Assembly (NCBI GenBank): GCA_021792455.1
Contig: JAJYUP010000019.1
Coordinates: 1 to 35,415, forward strand
Reading direction: 5' to 3'
Length of the DNA: 35,415 nt
Origin: Actinomycetes bacterium
Lineage (GTDB): Bacteria; Actinomycetota; Thermoleophilia; Solirubrobacterales; Solirubrobacteraceae
The notes below the pieces were generated by a model that saw only the letters and a program-made list of their open reading frames with translations, had not been told where the DNA came from and searched no databases. The position numbers and the translations under genes were made by a program. This document shows positions 23,850 through 31,196 of the stretch, piece after piece (position 1 is the first letter of the stretch; each line of letters starts with the position of its first letter).

Positions 23850-24851
23850 ATGGCGTTTCCCCAGACGCGCATGCGACGTCTGCGCTCGAGCTCTGCCCTT
23901 CGCGGCCTTCTCCGCGAGACCGAGGTTGCACCCTCGCGGCTGATCATGCCGATGTTCATCAGCGCGGACGGACCATCGCGTGTGCCGATCGAGGCGATGC
24001 CTGGCATCGAGCGGCTGTCGATCGCAGAGGCTGAGGCGGAGGCGCAGGAGCTCTTCGCGCTCGGAGTTCCCGGGCTGCTGCTGTTCGGGGTGCCGTCGCA
24101 GCCCGAGAAGGACGACTGCGGCTCGGCGGCGTGGGATGAGGCGGGCGTCGTGCAGCTCGCGCTGTCAGCGATCAAGCGCGCCGTCCCTCAGATGCTGCTG
24201 ATCACCGACGTCTGCCTGTGCGAGTACACGAGCCATGGGCACTGTGGTGTGCTGAGCGTGACGCCATCAGGCGCGAGGCAGGTCGACAACGACGCCTCCG
24301 TCGAGCTGCTCGCCCGCGTAGCCGTCAGCCACGCGCGGGCGGGCGCGGATGTCGTCGCGCCCTCGGACATGATGGACGGCCGCGTCGCCGCGATCAGGAA
24401 GGCGCTCGACGGGGCAGGGTGCGAGCAGACGCCGATCCTCGCCTACTCGGCGAAGTTCGCCTCCGCCTTCTACGGTCCGTTCAGGGAGGCGGTGGGCTCT
24501 GCGCCTGCGTTCGGGGACCGCCGCGGCTACCAGATGGACCCAGCGAACGGCTGTGAGGCGGTGCGGGAGGCGCTCCTCGACGTCGAGGAGGGGGCGGACA
24601 TGCTGATGGTGAAGCCCGCGCTCGCCTATTGCGATCTGATAGCGGCGGTGAAGCGGGCGACTTCGATGCCGCTCGCCGCCTACAACGTCTCAGGTGAGTA
24701 CGCGATGGTGAAGGCGGCCGCAGCAGCTGGCTGCCTCGACGAGATGGAGACCGCGCTCGAGATCCTCACCTCGCTGCGCAGGGCGGGCGCGGACGTGTTG
24801 ATCACCTACCACGCAAAGGAGGCGGCGCGATGGCTCGCGCAGATCGTCTAG
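23850..24851 (+). CDS. hemB: Delta-aminolevulinic acid dehydratase (porphobilinogen synthase)
   Basis: Condenses two 5-aminolevulinate molecules to porphobilinogen, the first shared ring of all tetrapyrroles. The 333-residue length is standard. The zinc triad is intact: DVCLCEYTSHGHCG gives Cys122, Cys124 and Cys132, so this is a zinc- rather than magnesium-type enzyme. Lys202 in SAKFASAFYGPFR and Lys255 in MLMVKPALAY are the two Schiff-base lysines. RRGYQMDPAN is also typical. The ATG at 23850 gives the common MRRLR N-terminus. It leads a tightly packed run: the next gene starts inside it (22-bp overlap), then hemL overlaps that one. This is the C5-pathway core plus a siroheme decarboxylase. 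Confidence 0.97.
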   Translation: MAFPQTRMRRLRSSSALRGLLRETEVAPSRLIMPMFISADGPSRVPIEAMPGIERLSIAEAEAEAQELFALGVPGLLLFGVPSQPEKDDCGSAAWDEAGVVQLALSAIKRAVPQMLLITDVCLCEYTSHGHCGVLSVTPSGARQVDNDASVELLARVAVSHARAGADVVAPSDMMDGRVAAIRKALDGAGCEQTPILAYSAKFASAFYGPFREAVGSAPAFGDRRGYQMDPANGCEAVREALLDVEEGADMLMVKPALAYCDLIAAVKRATSMPLAAYNVSGEYAMVKAAAAAGCLDEMETALEILTSLRRAGADVLITYHAKEAARWLAQIV

Positions 24852-26029
24852 CGGCCGCGAGGCCTGACACGGCGGCTCCACCGTCTGCGGCGCCGGCCGC
24901 ATCGTCTCTCACGAGTCCCGCAGGGGCTGGCAACGGGGCCGGCAGGCCTGCAACTCCGAAGCTGCGCAGCCGTGAGCATGGCGCGGCGATCCCGCTCGAC
25001 GACGTCGACCGCAGGGTGCTCAACCTCATGCAGGGCAGCTTCCCGATCAGCACGCGGCCCTATGCGCGCGTGGCTGAGCTCGCCCAGCTGCCTGAGCAGG
25101 AGGTGCTCCAGCGGGTGCGGCGGCTGCTCGAGCAGCGGATCATCAGGCAGATAACTCCGATCTTCGACACGCGCGCGCTCGGCTACTCTTCGATGCTCGT
25201 CGCCGCGAAGGTCGATCCCGCCCACCCACACAGAGCTGCGAGTGTCATCAACGCCCATCCTGGCGTATCGCACAACTACCTGCGAAACCACGATTTCAAC
25301 CTCTGGTTCACGATCGCCGTCGAGCCTGACTCCCCGCTTGGTCTCGACGGCACCCTCGAGGTGCTCGCGAAGGAGTCTGGCGCGAGCTCGATGCGGCAGC
25401 TGCCCACCCTCAAGCTGTTCAAGATCAGGATGGATCTCGAGATGGAGGGCGACACGAAGGCGCTCGCCTCAGCGGCGGAGGCGGCCGACCCGATCGAGCT
25501 CGACCCCCAGCCCTACGACGAGTTCGACGTCGCGGTCATCAGGGCACTGCAGGGGGACATGCCAGTGACCGAACAGCCTTACGCTCCGGCGGCGGCAGAG
25601 CTCGCAATCACGCAGGAGCGCCTGCTTGCGCACCTGTCGGGCATGCAGGAGAGGGGCCTGCTCCGGCGCGTAGCGGCGATCCTCTACCACCGCAGGGCGG
25701 GATTCTCGGCGAACGGCATGGGCGTCTGGAAGGTGCCTCCGGACGAGGTCCACGATGTCGGCCGCCAGATGGCGGCCGTCCGCGGGATCTCGCACTGCTA
25801 CCAGCGACCCACCTATGAGGACTGGCCGTACTCGATCTTCACGATGGCCCATGGCCGAAGCAAGCAGGAGTGCGACGCGATCCTCGACTCGATCGCGCAG
25901 CTCACCGGAATTCAGGAGCGGGCGACGCTGTACTCCTCGACGGAGTTCAAGAAGATCAGGCTGCTCTACTTCACCGACGAGTTCAAGCGCTGGGAAGCGG
26001 AGCACGCAGGCGGGCGTGCGCCCAGTTGA
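24830..26029 (+). CDS. ahbAB: Fused siroheme decarboxylase, AhbA-AhbB in one chain (Lrp/AsnC-like fold)
   Basis: A 399-residue protein with two Lrp/AsnC-like modules, each a winged helix plus ferredoxin-like domain. Module A is about 54-205 and module B about 228-385, after a 50-residue disordered start. Automatic annotation would call it a transcription regulator. The stretches GVSHNYLRNHDFNLWFTIAV (145-164) and ISHCYQRPTYEDWPYSIFTM (320-339) are instead signatures of AhbA/AhbB and NirD/NirL, which decarboxylate siroheme to 12,18-didecarboxysiroheme for the alternative haem route or haem d1. FPISTRPYARVAELAQL and VTEQPYAPAAAELAI match the non-DNA-binding helices of those enzymes. Position between hemB and hemL, with overlapping ends, supports the enzyme reading. 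AhbA and AhbB are usually separate chains; here they are fused. AhbC/AhbD are not in the window. Confidence 0.85.
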   Translation: MARADRLAAARPDTAAPPSAAPAASSLTSPAGAGNGAGRPATPKLRSREHGAAIPLDDVDRRVLNLMQGSFPISTRPYARVAELAQLPEQEVLQRVRRLLEQRIIRQITPIFDTRALGYSSMLVAAKVDPAHPHRAASVINAHPGVSHNYLRNHDFNLWFTIAVEPDSPLGLDGTLEVLAKESGASSMRQLPTLKLFKIRMDLEMEGDTKALASAAEAADPIELDPQPYDEFDVAVIRALQGDMPVTEQPYAPAAAELAITQERLLAHLSGMQERGLLRRVAAILYHRRAGFSANGMGVWKVPPDEVHDVGRQMAAVRGISHCYQRPTYEDWPYSIFTMAHGRSKQECDAILDSIAQLTGIQERATLYSSTEFKKIRLLYFTDEFKRWEAEHAGGRAPS

Positions 26030-27330
26030 GCTCGCCAACCGACACGCGCTCCCGCGATCTGCAGGGTCGCGCCGCGCAGCTCATCCCCGGCGGGGTGAAC
26101 TCGCCTGTGCGGGCGATGCGCGCGATCGGCCGCGACCCTCTTTGGATCCGCGCCGGCGATGGCGCTGAGCTCGTCGACGTCGACGGCAACCGCTACGTCG
26201 ACTACGTCTGCTCCTGGGGTCCGCTGATCCATGGGCACGCCCACCCGCGGATCGTCGATGCGGTCTGCGAGGCGGCTCGCAGCGGCATGAGCTTCGGTGC
26301 ACCGACCGAGGGGGAGCTGCTGCTTGCGCAGGAGATCGCGGCACGAATGCAGTCGGTGGAGATGGTGAGGAGCACCTCCTCTGGCACGGAGGCGAGCATG
26401 ACTGCGATCAGGCTGGCGCGGGCGGCGACCGGCAGGCGGGCGATCATCAAGTTCGCTGGCGCCTATCATGGCCACCTCGACAGCCTGCTCGCCGAAGCGG
26501 GCTCTGGCGTCGCGACCGCGGCCGCTGGCCGTTCCGTGCCGGCGAGCCCTGGTGTCACGGAGGGCGCTGCGGAAGACACGATCGTCTCGCCGTGGAATGA
26601 CTCGAGGGCGCTCGAAGAAGCTGCGGAGTGGGCGGCTGAGCGTGGTGGTCTCGCGGCGATCATCGCCGAGCCGCTTCCTGCGAACATGGGCCTCGTGCCG
26701 CCGCAGGACGGGTTCCTCCAGGAGGTCCGGGAGGTTGCGGCGCGCTGCGGCGCGCTGCTCATACTCGACGAGGTGATAAGCGGCTTCAGGGTTGCGCGCG
26801 GCGGCGCACAGCAGCTGCTCGGCGTCAGCGCCGACCTCACGATCATGGGCAAGGTGATCGGGGGCGGGCTGCCTGCCGGAGCGGTCGGCGGGCCTGCCGA
26901 GCTGATGGGGATGCTCGCCCCTGAGGGTGAGGTCTACCATGCGGGCACTCTCTCCGGCAACCCGCTCGCGGTCGCCGCCGGGCTCGCGAGCCTCTCCATG
27001 CTCGACGAGGACGCCTACATGCGCCTTGCAGCGACTACTGAGAAGCTCGCGAATCTGCTCGCCGCAGCTGCAGGCGACCGCCCTGTGCAGGTCGTCTCGT
27101 GCCCAGGTCTGCTCACTGTCTTCTTCAGCGAGCGGCCGGTCAGGAGCTTCGCCGACGCGAAGGCATGTGACCTCGATGCGTATGGCAGATGGTGCAGGGG
27201 CCTGCTTTCCCGCGGCGTATATCCGCCCCCGTCGCAGTTCGAGGCGTGGTTTCCCTCCCTCGCCCATCAGCAGGAGCAGCTCGAGCGCACCGCCTCCGCC
27301 GCTGAGGAGTCCTTCAGGGAGCTCGAGTGA
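26026..27330 (+). CDS. hemL: Glutamate-1-semialdehyde 2,1-aminomutase
   Basis: Converts glutamate-1-semialdehyde to 5-aminolevulinate in the C5 pathway, supplying HemB. The 434-residue length fits the family of about 430. LIPGGVNSPVRAM is the standard N-terminus. CSWGPLIHGHAHP, VRSTSSGTEASMTAIRLAR, FAGAYHGHLDSLL and ILDEVISGFR are family landmarks. MGKVIGGGLPAGAVGG contains the PLP lysine, Lys276. I chose the TTG at 26026, which overlaps the TGA of the preceding gene and gives exactly the family's length; the open frame upstream of it is antisense-free but lies inside ahbAB in another frame. The stop overlaps the GTG of the next gene. Confidence 0.95.
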   Translation: MSSPTDTRSRDLQGRAAQLIPGGVNSPVRAMRAIGRDPLWIRAGDGAELVDVDGNRYVDYVCSWGPLIHGHAHPRIVDAVCEAARSGMSFGAPTEGELLLAQEIAARMQSVEMVRSTSSGTEASMTAIRLARAATGRRAIIKFAGAYHGHLDSLLAEAGSGVATAAAGRSVPASPGVTEGAAEDTIVSPWNDSRALEEAAEWAAERGGLAAIIAEPLPANMGLVPPQDGFLQEVREVAARCGALLILDEVISGFRVARGGAQQLLGVSADLTIMGKVIGGGLPAGAVGGPAELMGMLAPEGEVYHAGTLSGNPLAVAAGLASLSMLDEDAYMRLAATTEKLANLLAAAAGDRPVQVVSCPGLLTVFFSERPVRSFADAKACDLDAYGRWCRGLLSRGVYPPPSQFEAWFPSLAHQQEQLERTASAAEESFRELE

Positions 27331-27920
27331 GCGGCGGTGAAGCGCTTCAGCGGCTTCGGCGGCTGCTGCTCGAGCAGGGCGGTGTGATCGGCGGTCTGAT
27401 CGAGGTCCGCCCTGGCGCCTCGACCGGCAGCGTCGGTCCGGCGCGGATCGGGGATCCCGCGCAGATCAAGGATCCCGCGCAGATCAAGGATCCCGCGCAG
27501 ATCGGGGATCCGGCGCAGCGCGCCTGCCGAGGGCCGCGAGCCTCCGCTCACCCCGCAGAGTATGAGCTGCTCGTCGAGGCGATCTACGAGGGTTACCTGC
27601 TGCACTACGGCGTCCCACGGCTGCTGCGGCCCGTCGAGCCGGATCTTGCGCTGCTCGCCGGCGATCAGCTGTATGCGCTTGGGCTTGCGAGGCTCGTACG
27701 CCTCGGCGACATCCACGCCGTCGCTCAGCTTGCGGATGTCATCTCTCTCTGCGCCCTCGCGCACGGGTCGGGCGAACCTGAGCTCGCATACGCGGTCTGG
27801 GATGCAGGCGCTCGGGCGGTCGGCTGGGGCGGCACGGGCCGGCATGAGCGTGCGAAGAGGCTCGCGAGGGTCCGCGCGCCGTCGGCACTCGCGGCGATGC
27901 GCGAGGCGGCTGAGCTCTAG
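27327..27920 (+). CDS. Unknown protein co-transcribed with hemL, with hexapeptide repeat
   Basis: A 197-residue protein I cannot assign. The GTG start overlaps the hemL stop codon (GTGA), so translation is probably coupled. Residues about 40-65 are an in-frame DPAQIK hexapeptide repeat. The rest is helical: YELLVEAIYEGYLLHYG, then LALLAGDQLYALGLARLVRLGDIHAVAQLADVI, then a Gly/Ala/Arg-rich tail. LLAGDQLYALGLARL has a faint likeness to the AGDLLFSRAFAEL helix of polyprenyl synthases, such as the one 4 kb downstream, but no DDxxD motif is present. No signal peptide or membrane helix. It sits between haem-precursor genes and the bc-complex genes, so a role in haem handling or respiratory assembly is possible but only inferred. 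Confidence 0.75.
   Translation: MSGGEALQRLRRLLLEQGGVIGGLIEVRPGASTGSVGPARIGDPAQIKDPAQIKDPAQIGDPAQRACRGPRASAHPAEYELLVEAIYEGYLLHYGVPRLLRPVEPDLALLAGDQLYALGLARLVRLGDIHAVAQLADVISLCALAHGSGEPELAYAVWDAGARAVGWGGTGRHERAKRLARVRAPSALAAMREAAEL
27452..27520 (+). repeat. In-frame 18-bp tandem repeat in the gene after hemL (3.8 copies)
   Basis: Units start at 27452, 27470 and 27488, with a partial fourth at 27506. The first two are identical; each contains GGATCCCGCGCAGATC and codes Asp-Pro-Ala-Gln-Ile-Lys/Gly. A decayed half unit precedes them at about 27439. Confidence 0.93.
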
Positions 27921-27965
27921 CTCGCCTGCGTCGCGGCCGCCGCGTCATCGCCGCGAGCCAGTCGA

Positions 27966-27971
27966 TATTGT
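27966..27971 (+). promoter_or_regulatory. -10 element of qcrA (leaderless type)
   Basis: TATTGT followed by 8 nt and the ATG at 27980, with no Shine-Dalgarno. A TTG overlapping it (27968) is less likely to be the start. Confidence 0.5.
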
Positions 27972-27979
27972 TCCCGGCC

Positions 27980-28642
27980 ATGCCTGACAAGCACGAATCT
28001 CGCAAGTCGAAGTACACGGCCGATCGTCTGATTCCTGGGGCATTCGAGGGCGAGACAGTCACCCGCCGCCGCTTCATGACGGGCACCGTCCACGCTGCGG
28101 GCGCGATCGCCGCAGCATCGTTCACGCTGCCCGCGCTTGGGTTCGCGATTGGGCCGATCTTCAAGGAGTTCCCGCACCACTGGGAGACCGCTGGGCCGAC
28201 TGACATGTTCCCGAACGACAACTACGTGCCTGTCACGATCGAAATCGAGCCTGGCGAAGGCGAGATCGGCAACACGACCGTCTACGTCCGCCAGAAAAAT
28301 CCGAAGATCGACACCGATCCCTACGACCGCAACACGGCCTACATCGCGATCACGAGCCGCTGCTCCCACCTCGGCTGCCCTGTGCGGTGGATCGATGCGG
28401 CGAAGCGGTTCATCTGTCCCTGCCACGGCAGCGTGTTCGACTTTCTTGGCCTTCGCGTCACGGGCCCGGCGGTGCGACCGCTCGACCGCTTCTTCACGCG
28501 GGTTGAGAAAGGCCTCGTGCAGATCGGGCCTCGGTTCAGCGTCAACTCGCACCTGCGCCGCTTCTCTCCGCGAGACCCAGGGGAGCCGCTCGACGGCATT
28601 GGCCAGTATCTGTACCCGTCGCGCCCGTCCGCGCGGATCTGA
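27980..28642 (+). CDS. qcrA: Rieske iron-sulfur subunit of menaquinol:cytochrome c reductase
   Basis: A 220-residue Rieske protein that takes an electron from menaquinol and passes it to cytochrome c. Residues 28-33 read TRRRFM, a twin-arginine motif, followed by a hydrophobic anchor (AAGAIAAASFTLPALGFAI), so it is exported folded by the Tat system; tatC is about 5 kb downstream. The [2Fe-2S] site is complete: CSHLGC gives Cys128 and His130, CPCHGS gives Cys146 and His149, and Cys133-Cys148 form the expected disulfide. The ATG at 27980 has a -10 8 nt upstream. The order qcrA-qcrB-qcrC matches Bacillus rather than the qcrCAB of classical actinobacteria. Confidence 0.94.
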   Translation: MPDKHESRKSKYTADRLIPGAFEGETVTRRRFMTGTVHAAGAIAAASFTLPALGFAIGPIFKEFPHHWETAGPTDMFPNDNYVPVTIEIEPGEGEIGNTTVYVRQKNPKIDTDPYDRNTAYIAITSRCSHLGCPVRWIDAAKRFICPCHGSVFDFLGLRVTGPAVRPLDRFFTRVEKGLVQIGPRFSVNSHLRRFSPRDPGEPLDGIGQYLYPSRPSARI

Positions 28643-28672
28643 CATCACGCTCCCCGATCGCACCATCGCAAC

Positions 28673-29476
28673 ATGCCGAAGCTGCCAGCGCCGCCGATCC
28701 CATCGCTTCTGAAGTCACCGCCGCCGCGCCCTGGCGAGAGCAACGGGGCGGTGACGCCCGCAGAGGAGGCGATGGAGGCGGGCGTCTCGGTCGTCGACTG
28801 GATCGACGAGCGGACGTCCCTGTCAGGTGCGGCGCGGTGGATGATGTTCAGGAAGGTGCCGAAGGGCACGAACTGGTTCTACACGCTTGGGTCGGCGACG
28901 ATGTTCGCGTTCCTCAACCAGGCTGTCACCGGCGTTTTCCTCGCGATGTACTACAGGCCGGAAGCGAACGGCGGGGCCTACGAATCGGTCAGGCACATCA
29001 CGAACGAAGTGTTTCTCGGAGCACTCGTGCGCGGGATGCACAAGTGGGGCGCGAGCGTGATGGTCGCGCTCGTGTTCCTGCACATGGCGAGGACGTTCTT
29101 CTTCGGCGCCTACAAGTACCCGCGGGAGCTCAACTGGGTGATAGGGGTTGCGCTGCTCATCCTCACGATGGTGATGGGCTTCACCGGCTATCTGCTGCCG
29201 TTCGACGAGCGGGCCTACTGGGCGACGATCGTCGGCGTCAACATCAACGGCACCGGCCCGCTGATCGGTCCTTACCTCAGCGACTTCCTCAGGGCTGGGC
29301 CTGAAATCAGCGCGGCGACGCTCACCAGGTTCTACGCGATCCACATGATGATCGTGCCGGGACTGATCGCCGCTCTGATAGGCGCGCATCTCTACCTCGT
29401 TGCGAAGCTCGGAACGACCGCCCCACCGTGGATCAAAGCCGAGAAGAAGGCGCAGCTGCGCAGGAGCGAGGCGTAG
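28673..29476 (+). CDS. qcrB: Cytochrome b6-type subunit of menaquinol:cytochrome c reductase
   Basis: A 267-residue cytochrome b N-terminal-half protein with four membrane helices. Haem ligands are visible as pairs: His123 and His137 in the second helix (GMHKWGASVM to FLHMARTFF), and His224 and His239 in the fourth (AIHMMIVPG to GAHLYLV). Thirteen residues lie between the first pair and fourteen between the second; that unequal spacing marks the b6 type. GFTGYLLPFDERAYWA follows the third helix at the quinol-oxidation side. The first 60 residues are a soluble extension. No ribosome site is obvious, but the gene lies 30 bp after qcrA and 6 bp before qcrC, so it belongs to the same operon. Confidence 0.94.
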   Translation: MPKLPAPPIPSLLKSPPPRPGESNGAVTPAEEAMEAGVSVVDWIDERTSLSGAARWMMFRKVPKGTNWFYTLGSATMFAFLNQAVTGVFLAMYYRPEANGGAYESVRHITNEVFLGALVRGMHKWGASVMVALVFLHMARTFFFGAYKYPRELNWVIGVALLILTMVMGFTGYLLPFDERAYWATIVGVNINGTGPLIGPYLSDFLRAGPEISAATLTRFYAIHMMIVPGLIAALIGAHLYLVAKLGTTAPPWIKAEKKAQLRRSEA

Positions 29477-29482
29477 GAGACG

Positions 29483-30217
29483 ATGAACCAGCGCCAGAAG
29501 GAGGAGTACCTCCGCGAATACAGCATCCTCAAGTCCGAAGGCAAGCCGTTCTTCCCTTACGCCGTTGCGAAGGACGCGCTCATGGCCTGCATCGTCATGG
29601 CGGTCATCATCTGCGCCTCGCTCGTGCTTGGCGTCGAACTCGGCGCGAGGGCGAACCCGGCGACGACGAGCTTCGACCCACGGCCTGACTGGTACTTCTT
29701 CTTCCTCTTCGAGATTCTGCGGATCGTCAGGATCCCTGCGCTCGTTCAGCTCGCGACGATCGGCATCCCGACGCTGTGCATGATTCTCCTGTTCCTGCTG
29801 CCCTTCTACGACAGGGGGCCAGAGCGCAGGCCGGAGAGGCGTCCGATCGCGACGCTGTCTGCGATCGCCGTCATCGGTGCGATGGCCTATCTCACGATCA
29901 ACGGCGCTGAGGCGGGCTCCGTCTACTCCCTGAAAATCAAACCTCCGCAGTCGGTGCTGCTCGCGGGACCGAAGGCGCTCGCGGAGTTCGAAGCAGGCAA
30001 AAAGGCGATCGCGCAGTCCGGCTGCGAGGCATGCCACAAAATCGGGGAAAACGGCAACCCTGGACCAGGCCCTGAACTCACCCACATCGGCGCCCGCATA
30101 CCCGCTGAGGGCATCGCGCGCACGATCGTGAACCCGACAGCGCCGATGCCGTCCTTCAAGGGGCTGCCTGCGAAGAAGTTCGAAGCGATCGTCTTCTTCC
30201 TCTCGCACCTGAAGTAG
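29483..30217 (+). CDS. qcrC: Subunit IV fused to cytochrome c, menaquinol:cytochrome c reductase
   Basis: A 244-residue fusion. The first 145 residues are the C-terminal half of cytochrome b (subunit IV type), with three membrane helices and PDWYFFFLFEILR, the PEWY-like quinol-site motif. Residues about 165-244 are a class I cytochrome c domain: GCEACH gives Cys181, Cys184 and axial His185, and Met222 in TAPMPSFKGL is the probable sixth ligand. The c domain lies outside the membrane and would receive electrons from the Rieske cluster, removing the need for a separate cytochrome c1. This layout is known from Bacillus QcrC. AGGAG precedes the ATG; the gap to qcrB is 6 bp. Confidence 0.94.
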   Translation: MNQRQKEEYLREYSILKSEGKPFFPYAVAKDALMACIVMAVIICASLVLGVELGARANPATTSFDPRPDWYFFFLFEILRIVRIPALVQLATIGIPTLCMILLFLLPFYDRGPERRPERRPIATLSAIAVIGAMAYLTINGAEAGSVYSLKIKPPQSVLLAGPKALAEFEAGKKAIAQSGCEACHKIGENGNPGPGPELTHIGARIPAEGIARTIVNPTAPMPSFKGLPAKKFEAIVFFLSHLK

Positions 30218-30279
30218 AGTCCGTCAGGCGTTCGCCGCTGGCGCCGCCCTGCCAGCCGTCGCGCCGCGTCTCATCTGGG

Positions 30280-30285
30280 TAGGCT
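30280..30285 (+). promoter_or_regulatory. -10 element upstream of the menG leader ORF (leaderless type)
   Basis: TAGGCT followed by 6 nt and an ATG at 30292, the start of a 22-codon ORF that runs into menG. The same arrangement is seen at hemB, greA and others in the window. Confidence 0.45.
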
Positions 30286-30291
30286 CCAGTG

Positions 30292-30360
30292 ATGCCAGCC
30301 ACCGCGGGGCAGGTGCAGCGCTTCGGCGCTGCGGAGAAGCGCAGGCGGAGCGCTCTGTGA
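30292..30360 (+). CDS. Possible 22-residue leader peptide coupled to menG
   Basis: The frame reads MPATAGQVQRFGAAEKRRRS and ends AL. Its TGA overlaps the menG ATG as TGATG, a classic translational-coupling junction. A TAGGCT -10 lies 6 nt before its start, and a GGAG ribosome site for menG lies inside it, 9 nt before the menG ATG. It is thus a leaderless start feeding ribosomes into menG. Whether the peptide itself matters is unknown; it has no run of regulatory codons. Confidence 0.4.
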   Translation: MPATAGQVQRFGAAEKRRRSAL

Positions 30361-31190
30361 TGAGGACTTCGAACTCCAACGTGCCTCCACTGCGCAACCG
30401 CCCTCGAGCAAGTGCCTCCTCCGACGCTCAGGTTCAGGGCAGGCTCGAGGCAGCCGAGGTGCGCGCGATGTTCGACCGGATCGCCTCCGTCTATGACCTC
30501 ATGAACAGCACGATGACCGCCGGTCTTCACCACCGCTGGCGGGCGAGGGCCGCCGATCTCGCTCGACTTCGCGGTGGCGGAAGGGCGCTCGACGTTGCGA
30601 CCGGAACGGGCGATCTCGCGTTCGAGCTCGCGGCGCGCACCGGAGATGACGGCCTCGTCGTTGGGGTCGACTTCTCTGAGGGCATGCTCGCAAGGGCGCG
30701 GGCGAAGGCGCGCGGCCGGGAGCATCGAGGCTCTGTCCGATTTGAATGGGCAGATGCTGCAAGCCTGCCCTTCCCCGACCACGCCTTCGATGCCGTCACG
30801 GTCGGCTTCGGCGCACGCAACTTTGAGGACTTCCCGCGGTGCCTCTCTGAGATGGTGCGCGTTCTGCGGCCGGGGGGAAGGGTCGTCATCCTCGAGATCA
30901 CGACCCCGCGCAGGCCGCCGCTGTCGAGCTTCCACCGGCTGTGGTTCGACAGAGCCGTTCCTCAGCTTGGGCGTCTCGCAGCGGCGGCGCAGTCGCTGTC
31001 GCTGCGGGCTGAGCAGATCGACGGTGAGGGGGTCGCTGCGGCCTACACCTACCTGCCGAGCTCCGTGAAGCGGTGGTATTCGCCACAGGCGCTTGCGGCT
31101 GAGATGGAGCGGGCTTCGCTGTCGCAGATCGCCTGGATCACGACCGCTGGCGGGATAGTCGCGATTCACAGCGCTACCGTCGTGGAGTAG
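30360..31190 (+). CDS. menG: Demethylmenaquinone methyltransferase (UbiE/MenG family)
   Basis: C-methylates demethylmenaquinone with S-adenosylmethionine, the last step of menaquinone synthesis. In the 276-residue protein, VRAMFDRIASVYDLMNSTMTAGLHHRWR (about 33-60) is the UbiE/COQ5 N-terminal signature. ALDVATGTGDLAFELA is SAM motif I. SLPFPDHAFDAVTVGFGARNFED is the second family signature. VLRPGGRVVILEITTPRRPP follows, and YLPSSVKRW marks the C-terminal lid. Start at ATG 30360 (or GTG 30357 directly before) overlaps the leader ORF stop. The polyprenyl synthase gene follows after 6 bp, so the two make and finish the quinone used by the bc complex encoded just upstream. Confidence 0.93.
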   Translation: MRTSNSNVPPLRNRPRASASSDAQVQGRLEAAEVRAMFDRIASVYDLMNSTMTAGLHHRWRARAADLARLRGGGRALDVATGTGDLAFELAARTGDDGLVVGVDFSEGMLARARAKARGREHRGSVRFEWADAASLPFPDHAFDAVTVGFGARNFEDFPRCLSEMVRVLRPGGRVVILEITTPRRPPLSSFHRLWFDRAVPQLGRLAAAAQSLSLRAEQIDGEGVAAAYTYLPSSVKRWYSPQALAAEMERASLSQIAWITTAGGIVAIHSATVVE

Positions 31191-31196
31191 GAGCAG

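Noticed and set aside
24830-26029. Lrp/AsnC transcription regulator
   Set aside because: The double-module layout, AhbA/AhbB signature motifs and position inside a haem operon fit siroheme decarboxylase better.
28823-30208. 461-codon open frame on the minus strand across the bc-complex genes
   Set aside because: It is exactly antisense to qcrB and qcrC, is Arg/Glu/His-rich with no domain, and is explained by the codon bias of the real genes.
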